Shown here: piece after piece, positions 1 through 8,794 of the stretch
How the letters are laid out: each line of letters starts with the position of its first letter
How positions within the stretch are numbered: the stretch's first letter is position 1
Source: Halopiger xanaduensis SH-6
GTDB taxonomy: Archaea; Halobacteriota; Halobacteria; Halobacteriales; Natrialbaceae
Direction of reading: 5' to 3'
NCBI RefSeq assembly: GCF_000217715.1
Contig: NC_015666.1
Location: forward strand, 3,174,270 to 3,238,269
DNA length: 64,000 nt
The notes under the pieces: generated by a model
Told to the model about the DNA's origin: nothing
Database searches by the model: none
Seen by the model: only the letters and a program-made list of their open reading frames with translations
Program-made: the position numbers and the translations under genes

Positions 1-1092
1 GGCGACGTGCTGCTCGTGCCGAAGCGCTCGCCCGTCGACAGTCGCAGCAACGTGGACCTCGAGACGAACTTCACGCCGAACCTCGAACTCGGGACGCCGT
101 TGGTTTCGGCGGCAATGGACACCGTCACCGAGACCGAGTTAGCGATCGAACTCTCCCGGAACGGCGGTATCGGAGTTCTTCACCGCTTCCTCACACCCGA
201 AGAACAGGCTAACCAAGTCGAGGAAGTCAAAGATGCCGGCGAGCGGGTCGCCGCCGCCGTCGGGATCAACGAGGACCACGTCGGACGCAGCGCCGCGCTG
301 GTCGAGGCCGGCGTCGACGCGCTCGTGGTCGATGTCGCCCACGGTCACCTCGAGCGGACGCTCGAGGCCGTCGCGGAGATCCACGAGGAATTCCCGGACA
401 CGGACCTCGTCGCGGGGAACGTTGCCACGCCCGCGGGCGTCGAGGATCTCGCGGCCGCCGGTGCGGACTGCGTGAAGGTCGGCATCGGGCCGGGCTCGCA
501 CTGCACGACGCGGAAGGTCGCGGGCGCCGGCGTGCCGCAGTTGACGGCCGTCGACGACTGCGCGGACGCGGCCGAGGACCTCGACGTCACGATCTGCGCC
601 GACGGCGGGATCCGCACCTCTGGCGACGCAGTCAAGGCGCTGATGGCGGGTGCCGACACGGTGATGATGGGCAGCCTCTTCGCCGGAACCGAGGAGGCGC
701 CCGGCGCGGTCGTCGAGGTAGAGGGCACGAAGTACAAGCGCTCGCGCGGGATGGCGACCACGACCGCCGCGGAGAACCGCGACGATAAGGACGAAGCCAA
801 CGTCCGCGCTGACGAGGGCGTCGAAGCGTTGACGCCCTACAAAGGACCAGTCGCGGACGTCGTCAAAGAGTTCTGTGCGGGGATCCAGTCTGGTCTGTCC
901 TACTGCGGCGGTCACACGATCCCTGCAGCTCGCGAGAAGGCCGAGTTCATCCGCGTCGCCGACAGCGCGAAGGAACGCGAGGGCTACCACGCGGATCACG
1001 ACTGGGAGGGCATCAGCGTCGACAGCGTAGTCGACGACGCTGACACCACCGGCGCCGACAACGGCTCCGCACCCGCCGAGAGCGACGACTAA
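1..1092 (+). CDS. IMP dehydrogenase/GMP reductase family protein, CBS-less (5' end outside window)
   Basis: Purine nucleotide enzyme of the IMPDH/GMPR TIM-barrel family. The frame is open from base 1, and the first visible residues ([10 protein letters not shown]) match the usual DDVLLVPxRS near the family N-terminus, so only about ten residues are missing upstream. Visible motifs are [17 protein letters not shown], the catalytic loop [11 protein letters not shown] (Cys codon at 502-504) and the following VAGAGVPQ. The protein is about 370 residues and goes straight from the first barrel strands to the catalytic half, with no CBS pair, unlike bacterial IMPDH (about 490 residues). The C-terminus is an acidic Asp/Ala-rich tail. 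Whether it makes XMP or reduces GMP cannot be decided from the motifs alone. It precedes purK, which fits purine metabolism. Confidence 0.85.
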   Translation, partial: GDVLLVPKRSPVDSRSNVDLETNFTPNLELGTPLVSAAMDTVTETELAIELSRNGGIGVLHRFLTPEEQANQVEEVKDAGERVAAAVGINEDHVGRSAALVEAGVDALVVDVAHGHLERTLEAVAEIHEEFPDTDLVAGNVATPAGVEDLAAAGADCVKVGIGPGSHCTTRKVAGAGVPQLTAVDDCADAAEDLDVTICADGGIRTSGDAVKALMAGADTVMMGSLFAGTEEAPGAVVEVEGTKYKRSRGMATTTAAENRDDKDEANVRADEGVEALTPYKGPVADVVKEFCAGIQSGLSYCGGHTIPAAREKAEFIRVADSAKEREGYHADHDWEGISVDSVVDDADTTGADNGSAPAESDD

Positions 1093-1211
1093 CGAATTTC
1101 GGCTGCGCGTTCTCCCGTCCCGCGTATCGAAGCGTCGAGCCGGCTGTGCGATTTTTATCTCTCCCGTACGAACGCCTCGAGCGCGGCGCTCGAGAACCGG
1201 GAATGAGGAAT

Positions 1212-1218
1212 CCTTAAG
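1212..1218 (+). promoter_or_regulatory. TATA box for purK
   Basis: CCTTAAG is centred 29 bp before the purK ATG at 1244, the spacing expected for a leaderless haloarchaeal transcript. Confidence 0.6.
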
Positions 1219-1243
1219 CGCGGGCGCCGAGAACCGCCGCCAA

Positions 1244-2410
1244 ATGACGACGCTCCGGACGCCGGGCCCGACGCTCGGCGTGGTCGGCGGGGGACAGCTC
1301 GGGCGAATGCTCGCCGAGGCGGCCGCACCGCTCGGCGTCGAGGTGGTCGTGCTCGATCCGACGCCGGACTGTCCGGCCGCGCCCGTCGCGCGCGACCAGA
1401 TCGTCGCGGACTTCGACGACGAGGCGGGAATCCGCGAACTCGCCGCGCGGGCGGACGTCCTTACCTTCGAGATCGAACTGGCTGATCAGGACGTCTTAGA
1501 GCGCGTCAGCGAGGACTCGGGGACGCCGGTCCACCCGAAGCCCGCGACGCTCGAGACGATCCACGACAAGCTCGTCCAGAAGCGGGAACTCGAGGCCGCG
1601 GGCGTGCCGGTGCCGCCGTTCCGCGAGGTCGAGGACGCCGACGACATTCGCGAGGCGATCGACGACTACGGCGCGCCGGTCATGCTGAAGGCCCGCACCG
1701 GCGGCTACGACGGCCGCGGGAACGTTCCCGTCGAGTCGAAGGACGAGGCCGAAGAAGCCCTCGAGTCGGTCGCCGGCCCGGCGATGGTCGAGGCGTTCGT
1801 CGAGTTCGAGCGCGAGGTCTCGGTCATCGCGGTCGAGGGGTACGACGAGACCGCCGCGTTCCCGATCGGGGAGAACGTCCACGTCGACGAGATCCTCCGA
1901 GAGACCATCGTCCCCGCGCGCTCGAGCGACGCCGTCGCGGAACGCGCCCGCGAGGTCGCCGAGGACGTGCTCGAGGTGATGGACGGCCGCGGCGTCTACG
2001 GTATCGAGTTGTTCGAAACGACCGACGGCGAGATCCTGCTCAACGAGATCGCCCCGCGGCCGCACAACTCGGGCCACTGGACGATCGAAGGGGCACACAG
2101 CTCGCAGTTCGAGCAGCACGTCCGCGCGGTGCTGGGCTGGCCGCTGGCCGCGACCGACCTTCGGTCGTCGACCGTGATGACGAACCTGCTGGGCGACGTC
2201 GAAGAGAACCAGAAGGCGGCGCTGCGCGGCGTCGAGAAGATCCACGAGACGCCCGCCGCGCACCTCCACTGGTACGGCAAGCGCGAGGCCCGGCCGCTGC
2301 GGAAGATGGGCCACGTGACGGTGTGCGCCCGCGACGACGAAACCGACGTCGAGGACCTGCTCGAGACGGCGCGCGGCCTCGAGGAATCCGTGACGTTCAC
2401 GGCGGAGTGA
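1244..2410 (+). CDS. purK: 5-(carboxyamino)imidazole ribonucleotide synthase
   Basis: ATP-grasp enzyme that carboxylates AIR to N5-CAIR with ATP and bicarbonate in de novo purine synthesis. It has 388 residues, normal for PurK. The N-terminus carries the pre-ATP-grasp glycine loop VVGGGQLGRM. The middle has the ATP-grasp lid region with MLKARTGGYDGRGN. The metal/ATP end reads LLNEIAPRPHNSGHWT, a PurK signature. The start is supported by a TATA box 29 bp upstream (leaderless). purE follows after 15 nt, so the two successive steps are co-transcribed. Confidence 0.95.
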   Translation: MTTLRTPGPTLGVVGGGQLGRMLAEAAAPLGVEVVVLDPTPDCPAAPVARDQIVADFDDEAGIRELAARADVLTFEIELADQDVLERVSEDSGTPVHPKPATLETIHDKLVQKRELEAAGVPVPPFREVEDADDIREAIDDYGAPVMLKARTGGYDGRGNVPVESKDEAEEALESVAGPAMVEAFVEFEREVSVIAVEGYDETAAFPIGENVHVDEILRETIVPARSSDAVAERAREVAEDVLEVMDGRGVYGIELFETTDGEILLNEIAPRPHNSGHWTIEGAHSSQFEQHVRAVLGWPLAATDLRSSTVMTNLLGDVEENQKAALRGVEKIHETPAAHLHWYGKREARPLRKMGHVTVCARDDETDVEDLLETARGLEESVTFTAE

Positions 2411-2425
2411 GACCGACCGGTACAC

Positions 2426-3064
2426 ATGACAGACAGCGTTTCAGACCTCATCGACCGACTGCACGACGAAGCCCAGCAGGACCGTCCGGACGAAGAAACC
2501 CCCGACGTCGGCATCGTGATGGGCAGCGATTCCGACCTCGAGACGATGATGACCGGCGGTCGCCGGCGCGGCGCCTACGACGCCTTCGTCGACGAACTCG
2601 GCTTCGCCGAGCAGACCGACTACGAGAACCCGCCCGCGGAGCGCTTCACCTTCGAGACCTACGTCACCTCCGCCCACCGGACACCGGACCTGATGACCGC
2701 CTACGCGGAGACCGCCGAGGAGCGCGGTCTCGAGGTCATCATCGCCGGCGCGGGCGGCAAATCCGCCGACCTGCCGAACATGACAGCGTCGATCGCGTAC
2801 CCGCTGCCGGTCATCGGCGTGCCGGTGCAGGAGAAGTCCGTCGACAGCGTGATCGGGATGCCGACGGGCGCGCCGCTCGTGGCGGTCGACGCCGGCAAGT
2901 CGTTCAACGCCGCGCTTTCTGCGGCCCAGATCCTCGCCCGTCAGCACGACGAGGTGCGGGACCGGCTGGTGTCGTACCACGAGGACCTCCGCGAGGGCGT
3001 CGGCGACGTCTCCCGCCGGCTCCATGACGAAGGAACGCCGGCGTTCCGAGACGGATCGCAGTAG
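2426..3064 (+). CDS. purE: 5-(carboxyamino)imidazole ribonucleotide mutase
   Basis: Converts N5-CAIR to CAIR, the step after PurK. It has 212 residues. The class I PurE signature MGSDSD is at residues 32-37 and the second motif is SAHRTP. Between these two motifs about 25 extra residues (TGGRRRGAY through PPAERF) lengthen the first part of the Rossmann-like fold compared with bacterial PurE of about 165 residues. I believe this insert is common in haloarchaeal PurE (from memory). GAGGKSADLPNMTA and PVIGVPVQ follow as usual. The 15-nt gap after purK indicates one transcript. Confidence 0.95.
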   Translation: MTDSVSDLIDRLHDEAQQDRPDEETPDVGIVMGSDSDLETMMTGGRRRGAYDAFVDELGFAEQTDYENPPAERFTFETYVTSAHRTPDLMTAYAETAEERGLEVIIAGAGGKSADLPNMTASIAYPLPVIGVPVQEKSVDSVIGMPTGAPLVAVDAGKSFNAALSAAQILARQHDEVRDRLVSYHEDLREGVGDVSRRLHDEGTPAFRDGSQ

Positions 3065-3324
3065 GATACGCTCGAGACCGATCGATCGTGGCCGACTCTC
3101 CGGTAAGATTCTGTTCCCTCCTCTCGAGCGCTGTCGCCACCGTTCGGACCGCCGGTAACCGTCGATTACCCGTTCGGTCACTTTTTGTACCGATTAGTAT
3201 GGTACTAGGGTGATTAATTTAGCACGTATTAGGGCGCGGAAGCCACCGTTTGGCCCGTATTGACCCGGAAATCGAACAATCAACCCTTATGTGCGTGCGG
3301 TTTCAACCTCCGAACGTTACGTAG
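3065..3324. other. purE-nuoA intergenic region
   Basis: 260 bp without a gene. It holds a T5 run at 3182-3186 that could end the purKE transcript, an AT-rich stretch at about 3190-3235, and a TATA-like CCCTTATGT at 3284-3292, 37 bp before the nuoA ATG, implying a leader of only about ten nucleotides. Confidence 0.5.
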
Positions 3325-3738
3325 ATGAACGACTGGATAGCGATCGGGGCGTTAGCGCTCGTGGGACTGCTGATACCGTTCGGGATGATGGCGGTATCGT
3401 ACCTCCTGCGGCCGACCGTCCCAGAAACGAGTAAACGTGCCACCTACGAGAGTGGCGAGGTTCCGACCGGCGGAACGCGCGTCCGGTTCAACATCCAGTA
3501 CTACATGGTTGCGCTTCTGTTCCTCGTCTTCGATATCGAGACCGTCCTGCTGTTCCCGTGGGCGGTCGTGTATCGAGAGGCTGTTGAATCGGATGCCGTT
3601 TCGCTGCTCGAGATCCTCGGACCGATGGTCGCGTTCGTTGCCATCCTCCTCGTGGGGCTCGCGTGGGCGTGGCGCAACGGTGCAGTACAGTGGGCACAGA
3701 CACCGCGGCAGGTGGAAGGCGGAACTGATCGACCATGA
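3325..3738 (+). CDS. nuoA: Complex I subunit A (NuoA-like)
   Basis: Small membrane subunit at the junction of the peripheral and membrane arms of the proton-pumping quinone oxidoreductase. It has 137 residues with three hydrophobic segments (about residues 4-28, 58-84 and 93-115). The conserved loop TYESGE is at residues 40-45, and FDIE followed by LLFPWA at residues 69-80 is the NuoA/ND3 signature. First gene of an eleven-gene operon. Its stop overlaps the nuoB start (ATGA). Confidence 0.95.
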   Translation: MNDWIAIGALALVGLLIPFGMMAVSYLLRPTVPETSKRATYESGEVPTGGTRVRFNIQYYMVALLFLVFDIETVLLFPWAVVYREAVESDAVSLLEILGPMVAFVAILLVGLAWAWRNGAVQWAQTPRQVEGGTDRP

Positions 3739-4442
3739 GCAGCGACGAACCCAAACAGCAGATCCACGGCAGCACCGCACCGTCGACGGACACCCGCGAC
3801 TCCCGGATCGGTGAGGGCGTCGACGACCGATTCAACTCGAAGCTCCGTGAGGCGTTCGGCGCGTCGCCGTTCATCCTCACGAAGTTCGACGAGTTCATGA
3901 ACTGGGTTCGCGGGAACTCGATGTTCATGCTGCAGTTCGGGATCGCGTGCTGTAGCATCGAGATGATGCACACGTACGCGATCAAACACGACCTCGACCG
4001 CTACGGGGCCGGCGTGCCGCGCGCGTCGCCGCGGCAGGCCGACGTGATGATCGTCCCCGGGACGATCGTCTCGAAGTTCGGGCCGCGCATGAAGCGCGTC
4101 TACGACCAGATGCCCGAACCCAAGTTCGTCGTCGGAATGGGCTCGTGTACGATCTCCGGCGGTCCCTTCCAGAAGGGCTACAACGTCGTGAAGGGCGCCG
4201 AGGAGATCATCCCCGTCGACATTCACGTTCCGGGCTGTCCGCCCCGTCCCGAGGCGCTGCTGTACGGCGTCCTCAAACTGCAGGAGCGGATCCAGAACGG
4301 GGAATCTTCGCCCGTCGTCGTCAAGCCGTACGAACTCGAGGAGTTCGGCGACCTCCCCGAGGACGAACTGGTGCAGAAGCTCGCGAGCGAGATCGACGAG
4401 GACGACCTCGTCATGCGGTACAACTGGGCTGATTCGCCATGA
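3735..4442 (+). CDS. nuoB: Complex I subunit B, cluster N2 (NuoB-like)
   Basis: Carries the terminal 4Fe-4S cluster N2 that reduces quinone. It has 235 residues. The ligands are visible as the tandem C72-C73 in GIACCSIEMM, C138 in GMGSCTISGG and C168 in VPGCPPRPEA. The N-terminal 45 residues are a polar extension of a kind common in haloarchaea. The ATG overlaps the nuoA stop, and the 3' end overlaps nuoCD by four bases. Confidence 0.96.
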   Translation: MSSDEPKQQIHGSTAPSTDTRDSRIGEGVDDRFNSKLREAFGASPFILTKFDEFMNWVRGNSMFMLQFGIACCSIEMMHTYAIKHDLDRYGAGVPRASPRQADVMIVPGTIVSKFGPRMKRVYDQMPEPKFVVGMGSCTISGGPFQKGYNVVKGAEEIIPVDIHVPGCPPRPEALLYGVLKLQERIQNGESSPVVVKPYELEEFGDLPEDELVQKLASEIDEDDLVMRYNWADSP

Positions 4443-6091
4443 GCACGGGCATCGAACGCCAGCCGGAGCAACTCTCGGCGGACGACCTCGAGGCGCTGAT
4501 CGGCGATCGCGCGATCGGGCGCGACGACCACATGAACGCGCCCGCCTTCGTCATCAATCCGGACGAAGTCCAGAGCGTCCTGTCGGACCTCCGGGAGCGG
4601 GCCGGCTACGATCACCTCTCGTGCGTCACCGCACAGCAGTACGACGATCGGTACGAGTCGATCTACCACCTCAAGAAGTACAGCGATCCGACCGACGAGG
4701 TGAGTATCGTCGTCCCGACGACGCGCAACGATCCGGTCAGCGAGAGCGCGGAGCCGGTGTTCCGCACCGCCGACTGGCACGAGCGAGAGGCCTACGACCT
4801 CGTCGGCATCGAGTACGCCGACCACCCGGACCTGCGGCGCATCCTGCTGCCCGAGACGTGGCAGGGCCACCCGCTCTCGGACGACTACGACCAGACCAAG
4901 CCGCAGGTCGTCACCCTCTCGGAGCACGCGAACCCGATCCAGCCGGATCACGAGGACGCCGAGTCGGACACGATGTTCCTGAACATCGGGCCGCACCACC
5001 CGGCGACTCACGGCGTGCTCCACGTCGAGACCGTACTCGACGGCGAGACCGTCGTCGACGTCGATCCGGACATCGGCTACCTCCACCGCTGCGAGGAGCA
5101 GATGTGCCAGCAGGGGACTTACCGCCACCAGATCATGCCCTACCCCGACCGCTGGGACTACGTCTCCTCGGGGCTGTTAAACGAGTGGGCCTACGCGCGA
5201 GCGATCGAGGATATGGCGGACATCGAAGTCCCCGAGTACGCGCAGGTCATCCGGACTATGGGGGCCGAACTCTGTCGGATCGCCTCGCACATGCTCGCGC
5301 TGGGGACGTTCGCGCTGGACGTCTACGGCGAGTTCACCGCCATCTTCATGTACACGTTCCGCGACCGGGAGGTCGTCCAGGACATCTTGGAGGACCTGAC
5401 CGGCCAGCGGATGATGTTCAACTACTTCCGCGTCGGCGGGGTCGCGTGGGACCTCCCCGAACCCCGCGAGGAGTTCATCGAGAAGACGCGCGACTTCCTC
5501 GACGAACTCCCCGCGAAGGTCGACGAGTACCACGATATGGTCACCTCGAACGAGATCTTCCAGACCCGGTGTATCGACACCGGCGTTATCGAGCCCGAGG
5601 TGGCTAAGGACTACGGCTGCACGGGCCCGGTCGCTCGCGCCTCCGGAATCGACTACGACCTCCGACGCGACGACCCCTACGGGTACTACGAGAACCTCGA
5701 ATGGGACGTCGTCACGCGCGAGGGCTGCGACAACTACGCCCGCGTGCTCGCTCGCATGGAGGAAGTCGAGGAGTCGGCCAAGATCATCGAGCAGTGTCTC
5801 GACCTGCTCGAGGACTGGCCCGAGGACGAGCGCGAGGTCCAGGCCAACGTTCCCCGCACCCTCAAGCCGGACGCCGACGCCGAAACCTACCGCGCCGTCG
5901 AGGCCGCGAAGGGTGAACTCGGGATCTACATGCGATCGGACGGCACCGACAAGCCGGCCCGATTCAAGATCCGGAGCCCGTGCTTCTCGAACCTGCAGGT
6001 GCTGCCCGAGATGTCCGAAGGGGAGTACGTCCCCGACCTGATCGCGTCGCTCGGTAGCCTCGATATCGTGCTCGGGGAGGTGGATCGATGA
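4439..6091 (+). CDS. nuoCD: Fused complex I subunits C and D
   Basis: 550-residue fusion. Residues 1 to about 165 are the NuoC (30 kDa) domain, with REAYDLVGIEYADHPDLRRILLP as its signature core. From about residue 180 the NuoD (49 kDa) domain begins with IGPHHPATHG, continues with LHRCEEQM, and ends in FKIRSPCFSNLQ and the family-typical C-terminus (VLGEVDR). NuoD forms most of the quinone pocket with NuoB. The C-D fusion also occurs in E. coli. The start overlaps nuoB and the end overlaps nuoH. Confidence 0.95.
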   Translation: MSTGIERQPEQLSADDLEALIGDRAIGRDDHMNAPAFVINPDEVQSVLSDLRERAGYDHLSCVTAQQYDDRYESIYHLKKYSDPTDEVSIVVPTTRNDPVSESAEPVFRTADWHEREAYDLVGIEYADHPDLRRILLPETWQGHPLSDDYDQTKPQVVTLSEHANPIQPDHEDAESDTMFLNIGPHHPATHGVLHVETVLDGETVVDVDPDIGYLHRCEEQMCQQGTYRHQIMPYPDRWDYVSSGLLNEWAYARAIEDMADIEVPEYAQVIRTMGAELCRIASHMLALGTFALDVYGEFTAIFMYTFRDREVVQDILEDLTGQRMMFNYFRVGGVAWDLPEPREEFIEKTRDFLDELPAKVDEYHDMVTSNEIFQTRCIDTGVIEPEVAKDYGCTGPVARASGIDYDLRRDDPYGYYENLEWDVVTREGCDNYARVLARMEEVEESAKIIEQCLDLLEDWPEDEREVQANVPRTLKPDADAETYRAVEAAKGELGIYMRSDGTDKPARFKIRSPCFSNLQVLPEMSEGEYVPDLIASLGSLDIVLGEVDR

Positions 6092-7182
6092 ACGCGGCGA
6101 CGCCACTCCAGAGCGACGAGACGGTACTGCTCCCCGAGCGGATCGGCGAGCTGACCGGCCTGAGCGGGTTCGGACTCGCCGGCGAACTGGTCGCGACGTT
6201 CGTCGCGGCGTTCATCGTCGGCAACCTGATGCTCGCGATGACCGGCGTCGCCGGTCCCTGGGCGAAGCGAAAGATCACGGCCGCCTTCACCGACCGAATC
6301 GCGGTCAACCACCTCGGTCCGGGCGGCGTTCTGATCATCGTCGCCGACGCGGTCCGCCTGCTCTCGAAGGAACTGATCGTTCCCGAGAACGCGGACCGAC
6401 CGGCCTACGACCTCGCGCCGGTCGTCATCGCGGGCTCGGCGCTGCTCGGGTTCGCCGTCATCCCGATGGGTAGCGGCGTCCATCTGGCCGACCCCGAAGT
6501 CGGACTGGCCTACGTCTTCGCCATCGCCGGCATCGCGTCGATCGGACTGGTGATGGCCGGCTACGCGTCGGACAACAAGTACTCGCTGCTGGGCGGCCTG
6601 CGCGCGGTCGCGCAGAACGTCGCCTACGAGATCCCGCTGGTCGTGACCGGCATGTCGGTCGTGCTCTTCTCGGGCTCGCTGCGCATGAGCGAGATCGTCG
6701 CCGTCCAGAACCAGACGACGCTGTTTACGATCCCCGGCCTCGAGTGGGGGATTCCGGCGTGGTTCGCCCTCGTGAACCCGTTCGCGTTCGTGCTGTTCCT
6801 GATCGCGAACTTCGCGGAGGTCGGCCGGAATCCCTTCGACATGCCCGAGGCGCCGGCGGAACTCGTCGCGGGGTACCAGACCGAGTACTCCTCGGTCTAC
6901 TTCGTGCTCGTCTACCTCGGCGAGTTCCTCCACATCTTCCTCGGCGGGGCGATCATCGCGACGATCTTCCTCGGCGGCCCGGCCGGACCGGGCCCCGAGG
7001 GACTGGGGATCGTCTGGTTCATTATCAAGATCTGGGCGGCGTTCCTGCTGACCCAGTGGCTGCGGTCGGCCATCCCGCGCGTCCGGATCGACCAACTGAT
7101 CGAAATCGGCTGGAAGGGGCTGCTGGTCCTTTCCTTCGCGAACCTCGGACTGACTGCGGCAATCGTTGGGGTGATCGCATGA
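6088..7182 (+). CDS. nuoH: Complex I membrane subunit H (NuoH-like)
   Basis: Membrane subunit that forms the quinone entry channel. It has 364 residues and about eight hydrophobic helices. The family motif on the cytoplasmic loop is FDMPEAPAELVAGYQTEYS, preceded by LIANFAEVGRNP. The N-terminus before the first helix is about 30 residues. It overlaps nuoCD at the 5' end and nuoI at the 3' end (ATGA), so translation is probably coupled. Confidence 0.95.
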   Translation: MNAATPLQSDETVLLPERIGELTGLSGFGLAGELVATFVAAFIVGNLMLAMTGVAGPWAKRKITAAFTDRIAVNHLGPGGVLIIVADAVRLLSKELIVPENADRPAYDLAPVVIAGSALLGFAVIPMGSGVHLADPEVGLAYVFAIAGIASIGLVMAGYASDNKYSLLGGLRAVAQNVAYEIPLVVTGMSVVLFSGSLRMSEIVAVQNQTTLFTIPGLEWGIPAWFALVNPFAFVLFLIANFAEVGRNPFDMPEAPAELVAGYQTEYSSVYFVLVYLGEFLHIFLGGAIIATIFLGGPAGPGPEGLGIVWFIIKIWAAFLLTQWLRSAIPRVRIDQLIEIGWKGLLVLSFANLGLTAAIVGVIA

Positions 7183-7640
7183 TCGGACTACTCAAATCAA
7201 TGGCAACGACGATGAAGCACGCGCTGGACGGCTCCACCTTCACGGTGGAGTACCCGAAGACGGCACCCGACGTGTCGCCGCGGTTCCGCGGCGTCCACAA
7301 GTGGAGCCAGGAGCGGTGCATCTGGTGTCGTCAGTGCGAGAACGTCTGTCCGAACGACACGATCCAGATCGTGATGGACGACAAGCGCAACGGCGAACAG
7401 TACAACCTCCACATCGGGCAGTGCGTCTACTGCCGCCTCTGCGAGGAGGTGTGCCCGACCGACGCCATCCTGCTCACCCAGAACTTCGAGTTCACCGGCG
7501 ACACCAAACACGACCTGGTGTACAACAAGGAGCAGCTGAAGTCGGTGCCGTGGTACAAGGACATCGACCCGCTCGAGTCGCGCGAACCCGACCGGGGCGC
7601 GTGGATCGGCGAGGGCGAAGGGGAGGTCGATTACCAGTGA
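7179..7640 (+). CDS. nuoI: Complex I 2x[4Fe-4S] subunit I (NuoI-like)
   Basis: Ferredoxin-like subunit that passes electrons towards cluster N2. It has 153 residues from the ATG that overlaps the nuoH stop. The frame stays open far upstream inside nuoH, but those codons read as nuoH shadow. Two canonical cluster motifs are visible: C47-x2-C50-x2-C53-x3-CP (C57) and C82-x2-C85-x2-C88-x3-CP (C92). Because nuoE, F and G are missing, this subunit is the likely electron entry point from an unknown donor (inference). Confidence 0.95.
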   Translation: MIGLLKSMATTMKHALDGSTFTVEYPKTAPDVSPRFRGVHKWSQERCIWCRQCENVCPNDTIQIVMDDKRNGEQYNLHIGQCVYCRLCEEVCPTDAILLTQNFEFTGDTKHDLVYNKEQLKSVPWYKDIDPLESREPDRGAWIGEGEGEVDYQ

Positions 7641-7710
7641 CGGGCGCTCCGTCCCGACGGAATCGAGACGAGCGACCGACACGCACACGCGTACGAGCGA
7701 CAGGACATCT

Positions 7711-7995
7711 ATGACACCAGAGCAAATCGCGTTCGCGCTGTTCGCGTCCGTCACGATCGCCAGCGCGCTGGGCGTGGTCCTCCTGCGGGACCCGTGGCAC
7801 TCGGCGCTCATGCTCGGCGTGGCGCTGATGAGCATGGCGGTCCACTTCGTGATGCTGGCGGCCGAGTTCGTCGCCATGATGCAGATCCTCGTCTACGTCG
7901 GCGGGGTGCTCATCCTCATCACGTTCGCCGTCATGCTGACCCAGCGCGAGGACGCGGACGCTGACGCGGACTCCGACGAGGTGGTACAGGCATGA
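7711..7995 (+). CDS. nuoJ1: Complex I subunit J, N-terminal half
   Basis: 94 residues corresponding to the first three helices of NuoJ/ND6. It contains the family hallmark DPWHSALMLG and the conserved third-helix stretch MQILVYVGGVLILITFAVML. Typical NuoJ proteins have about 170-200 residues in one chain; here the second half is encoded by the next gene, which overlaps by four bases. A 70-bp spacer with no visible promoter separates it from nuoI. The acidic tail ends in an alternating Asp-Ala stretch. Confidence 0.9.
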   Translation: MTPEQIAFALFASVTIASALGVVLLRDPWHSALMLGVALMSMAVHFVMLAAEFVAMMQILVYVGGVLILITFAVMLTQREDADADADSDEVVQA

Positions 7996-8486
7996 GCAAA
8001 CGCAATCGACCGCGGCTCCGACTGCACTCCGGCGCGGCGCTCGCACCGGGGCTGCTCGCCGTCGGCCTTTTCGCGCTGATGGCGCTGGTCGTCCTGAACA
8101 CGCCGTTCGAGCCGATGGCCGACGGCGGGTTCGAAGTCGACTCGATCACCGCCGCCATCGGCTACGCGCTGTTCGACCTCGAGCCGCTGCAGTCGGCCGG
8201 CGGCGTCGCGGGGACCGAGCCGTTCCTCGCCGCCTTCCTGCTGATCGCGCTGACGCTGGACGCGGCGCTCGACGCCTCGCTCGTGCTGGCAAAGCGCGAG
8301 GAGGCAGGTGAGCCGGTTGCGGCGCTGGCTACGCGCGGCTCCGATACGGCCGGCGGTGCGGAGACGAGTACGGCCGCCGAACCGTCGTCGTCCCGAACCG
8401 CGACCGACGGCGGAACGCGCGAGGGAGCCGCTGACGGCGGCGCCGACGGTGCCGACGGTGCCGACGCCGACGGAGGTGAGGCCTGA
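7992..8486 (+). CDS. nuoJ2: Complex I subunit J, C-terminal half
   Basis: 164 residues with two clear hydrophobic helices (about residues 15-36 and 75-95), matching the position and layout expected for the last helices of NuoJ. The C-terminal 65 residues or so are a low-complexity Ala/Gly/Thr/Ser/Asp tail with a GAD repeat (GADGADGAD), which is probably disordered. Assignment rests on operon position between nuoJ1 and nuoK and on topology, since this half of NuoJ is weakly conserved. The stop overlaps the nuoK start. Confidence 0.8.
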   Translation: MSKRNRPRLRLHSGAALAPGLLAVGLFALMALVVLNTPFEPMADGGFEVDSITAAIGYALFDLEPLQSAGGVAGTEPFLAAFLLIALTLDAALDASLVLAKREEAGEPVAALATRGSDTAGGAETSTAAEPSSSRTATDGGTREGAADGGADGADGADADGGEA

Positions 8487-8791
8487 TGGCGGTCGAAGTG
8501 CAGTACTACGTGCTGCTGTCGATGGCCCTGTTCTGCATCGGCCTGTTCGGCATCCTGACGCGGCGCAACGCGCTGCTGTTCCTGATGTCCGTCGAACTCA
8601 TGCTGAACGCGGCGAACATCAACCTGATCGCGTTCTCGTTCTACCAGGGCAACCTCACCGGCCAGGTGTTCGCGCTGTTCACGATGGCGCTGGCCGCCGC
8701 CGAGGTCGCCGTCGGACTCGGGATCATCCTCGTACTGTACCGCAACTTCCGTGACGTCGACGTCACGGTTCCAACGACGATGAGGTGGTAA
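8486..8791 (+). CDS. nuoK: Complex I subunit K (NuoK-like)
   Basis: 101 residues with three transmembrane helices. It carries the conserved membrane-embedded Glu in the second helix (MSVELMLNAANINL) and the second one in the third helix (AAAEVAVGLGIIL), which are the NuoK/Mrp C family proton-path residues. The start ATG overlaps the TGA of nuoJ2 by one base, and nuoL starts 3 nt downstream. Confidence 0.95.
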   Translation: MAVEVQYYVLLSMALFCIGLFGILTRRNALLFLMSVELMLNAANINLIAFSFYQGNLTGQVFALFTMALAAAEVAVGLGIILVLYRNFRDVDVTVPTTMRW

Positions 8792-8794
8792 GAG

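Noticed and set aside
3190-3235. Possible operator in the AT-rich stretch before nuoA (TAGTATGGTACTA)
   Set aside because: Arms of only 5 bp and too far upstream of the likely TATA element to judge.
6744-7178. Upstream extension of the nuoI frame
   Set aside because: These codons lie inside nuoH and read as Arg/Pro-rich shadow; the ATG overlapping the nuoH stop gives a normal-length NuoI.
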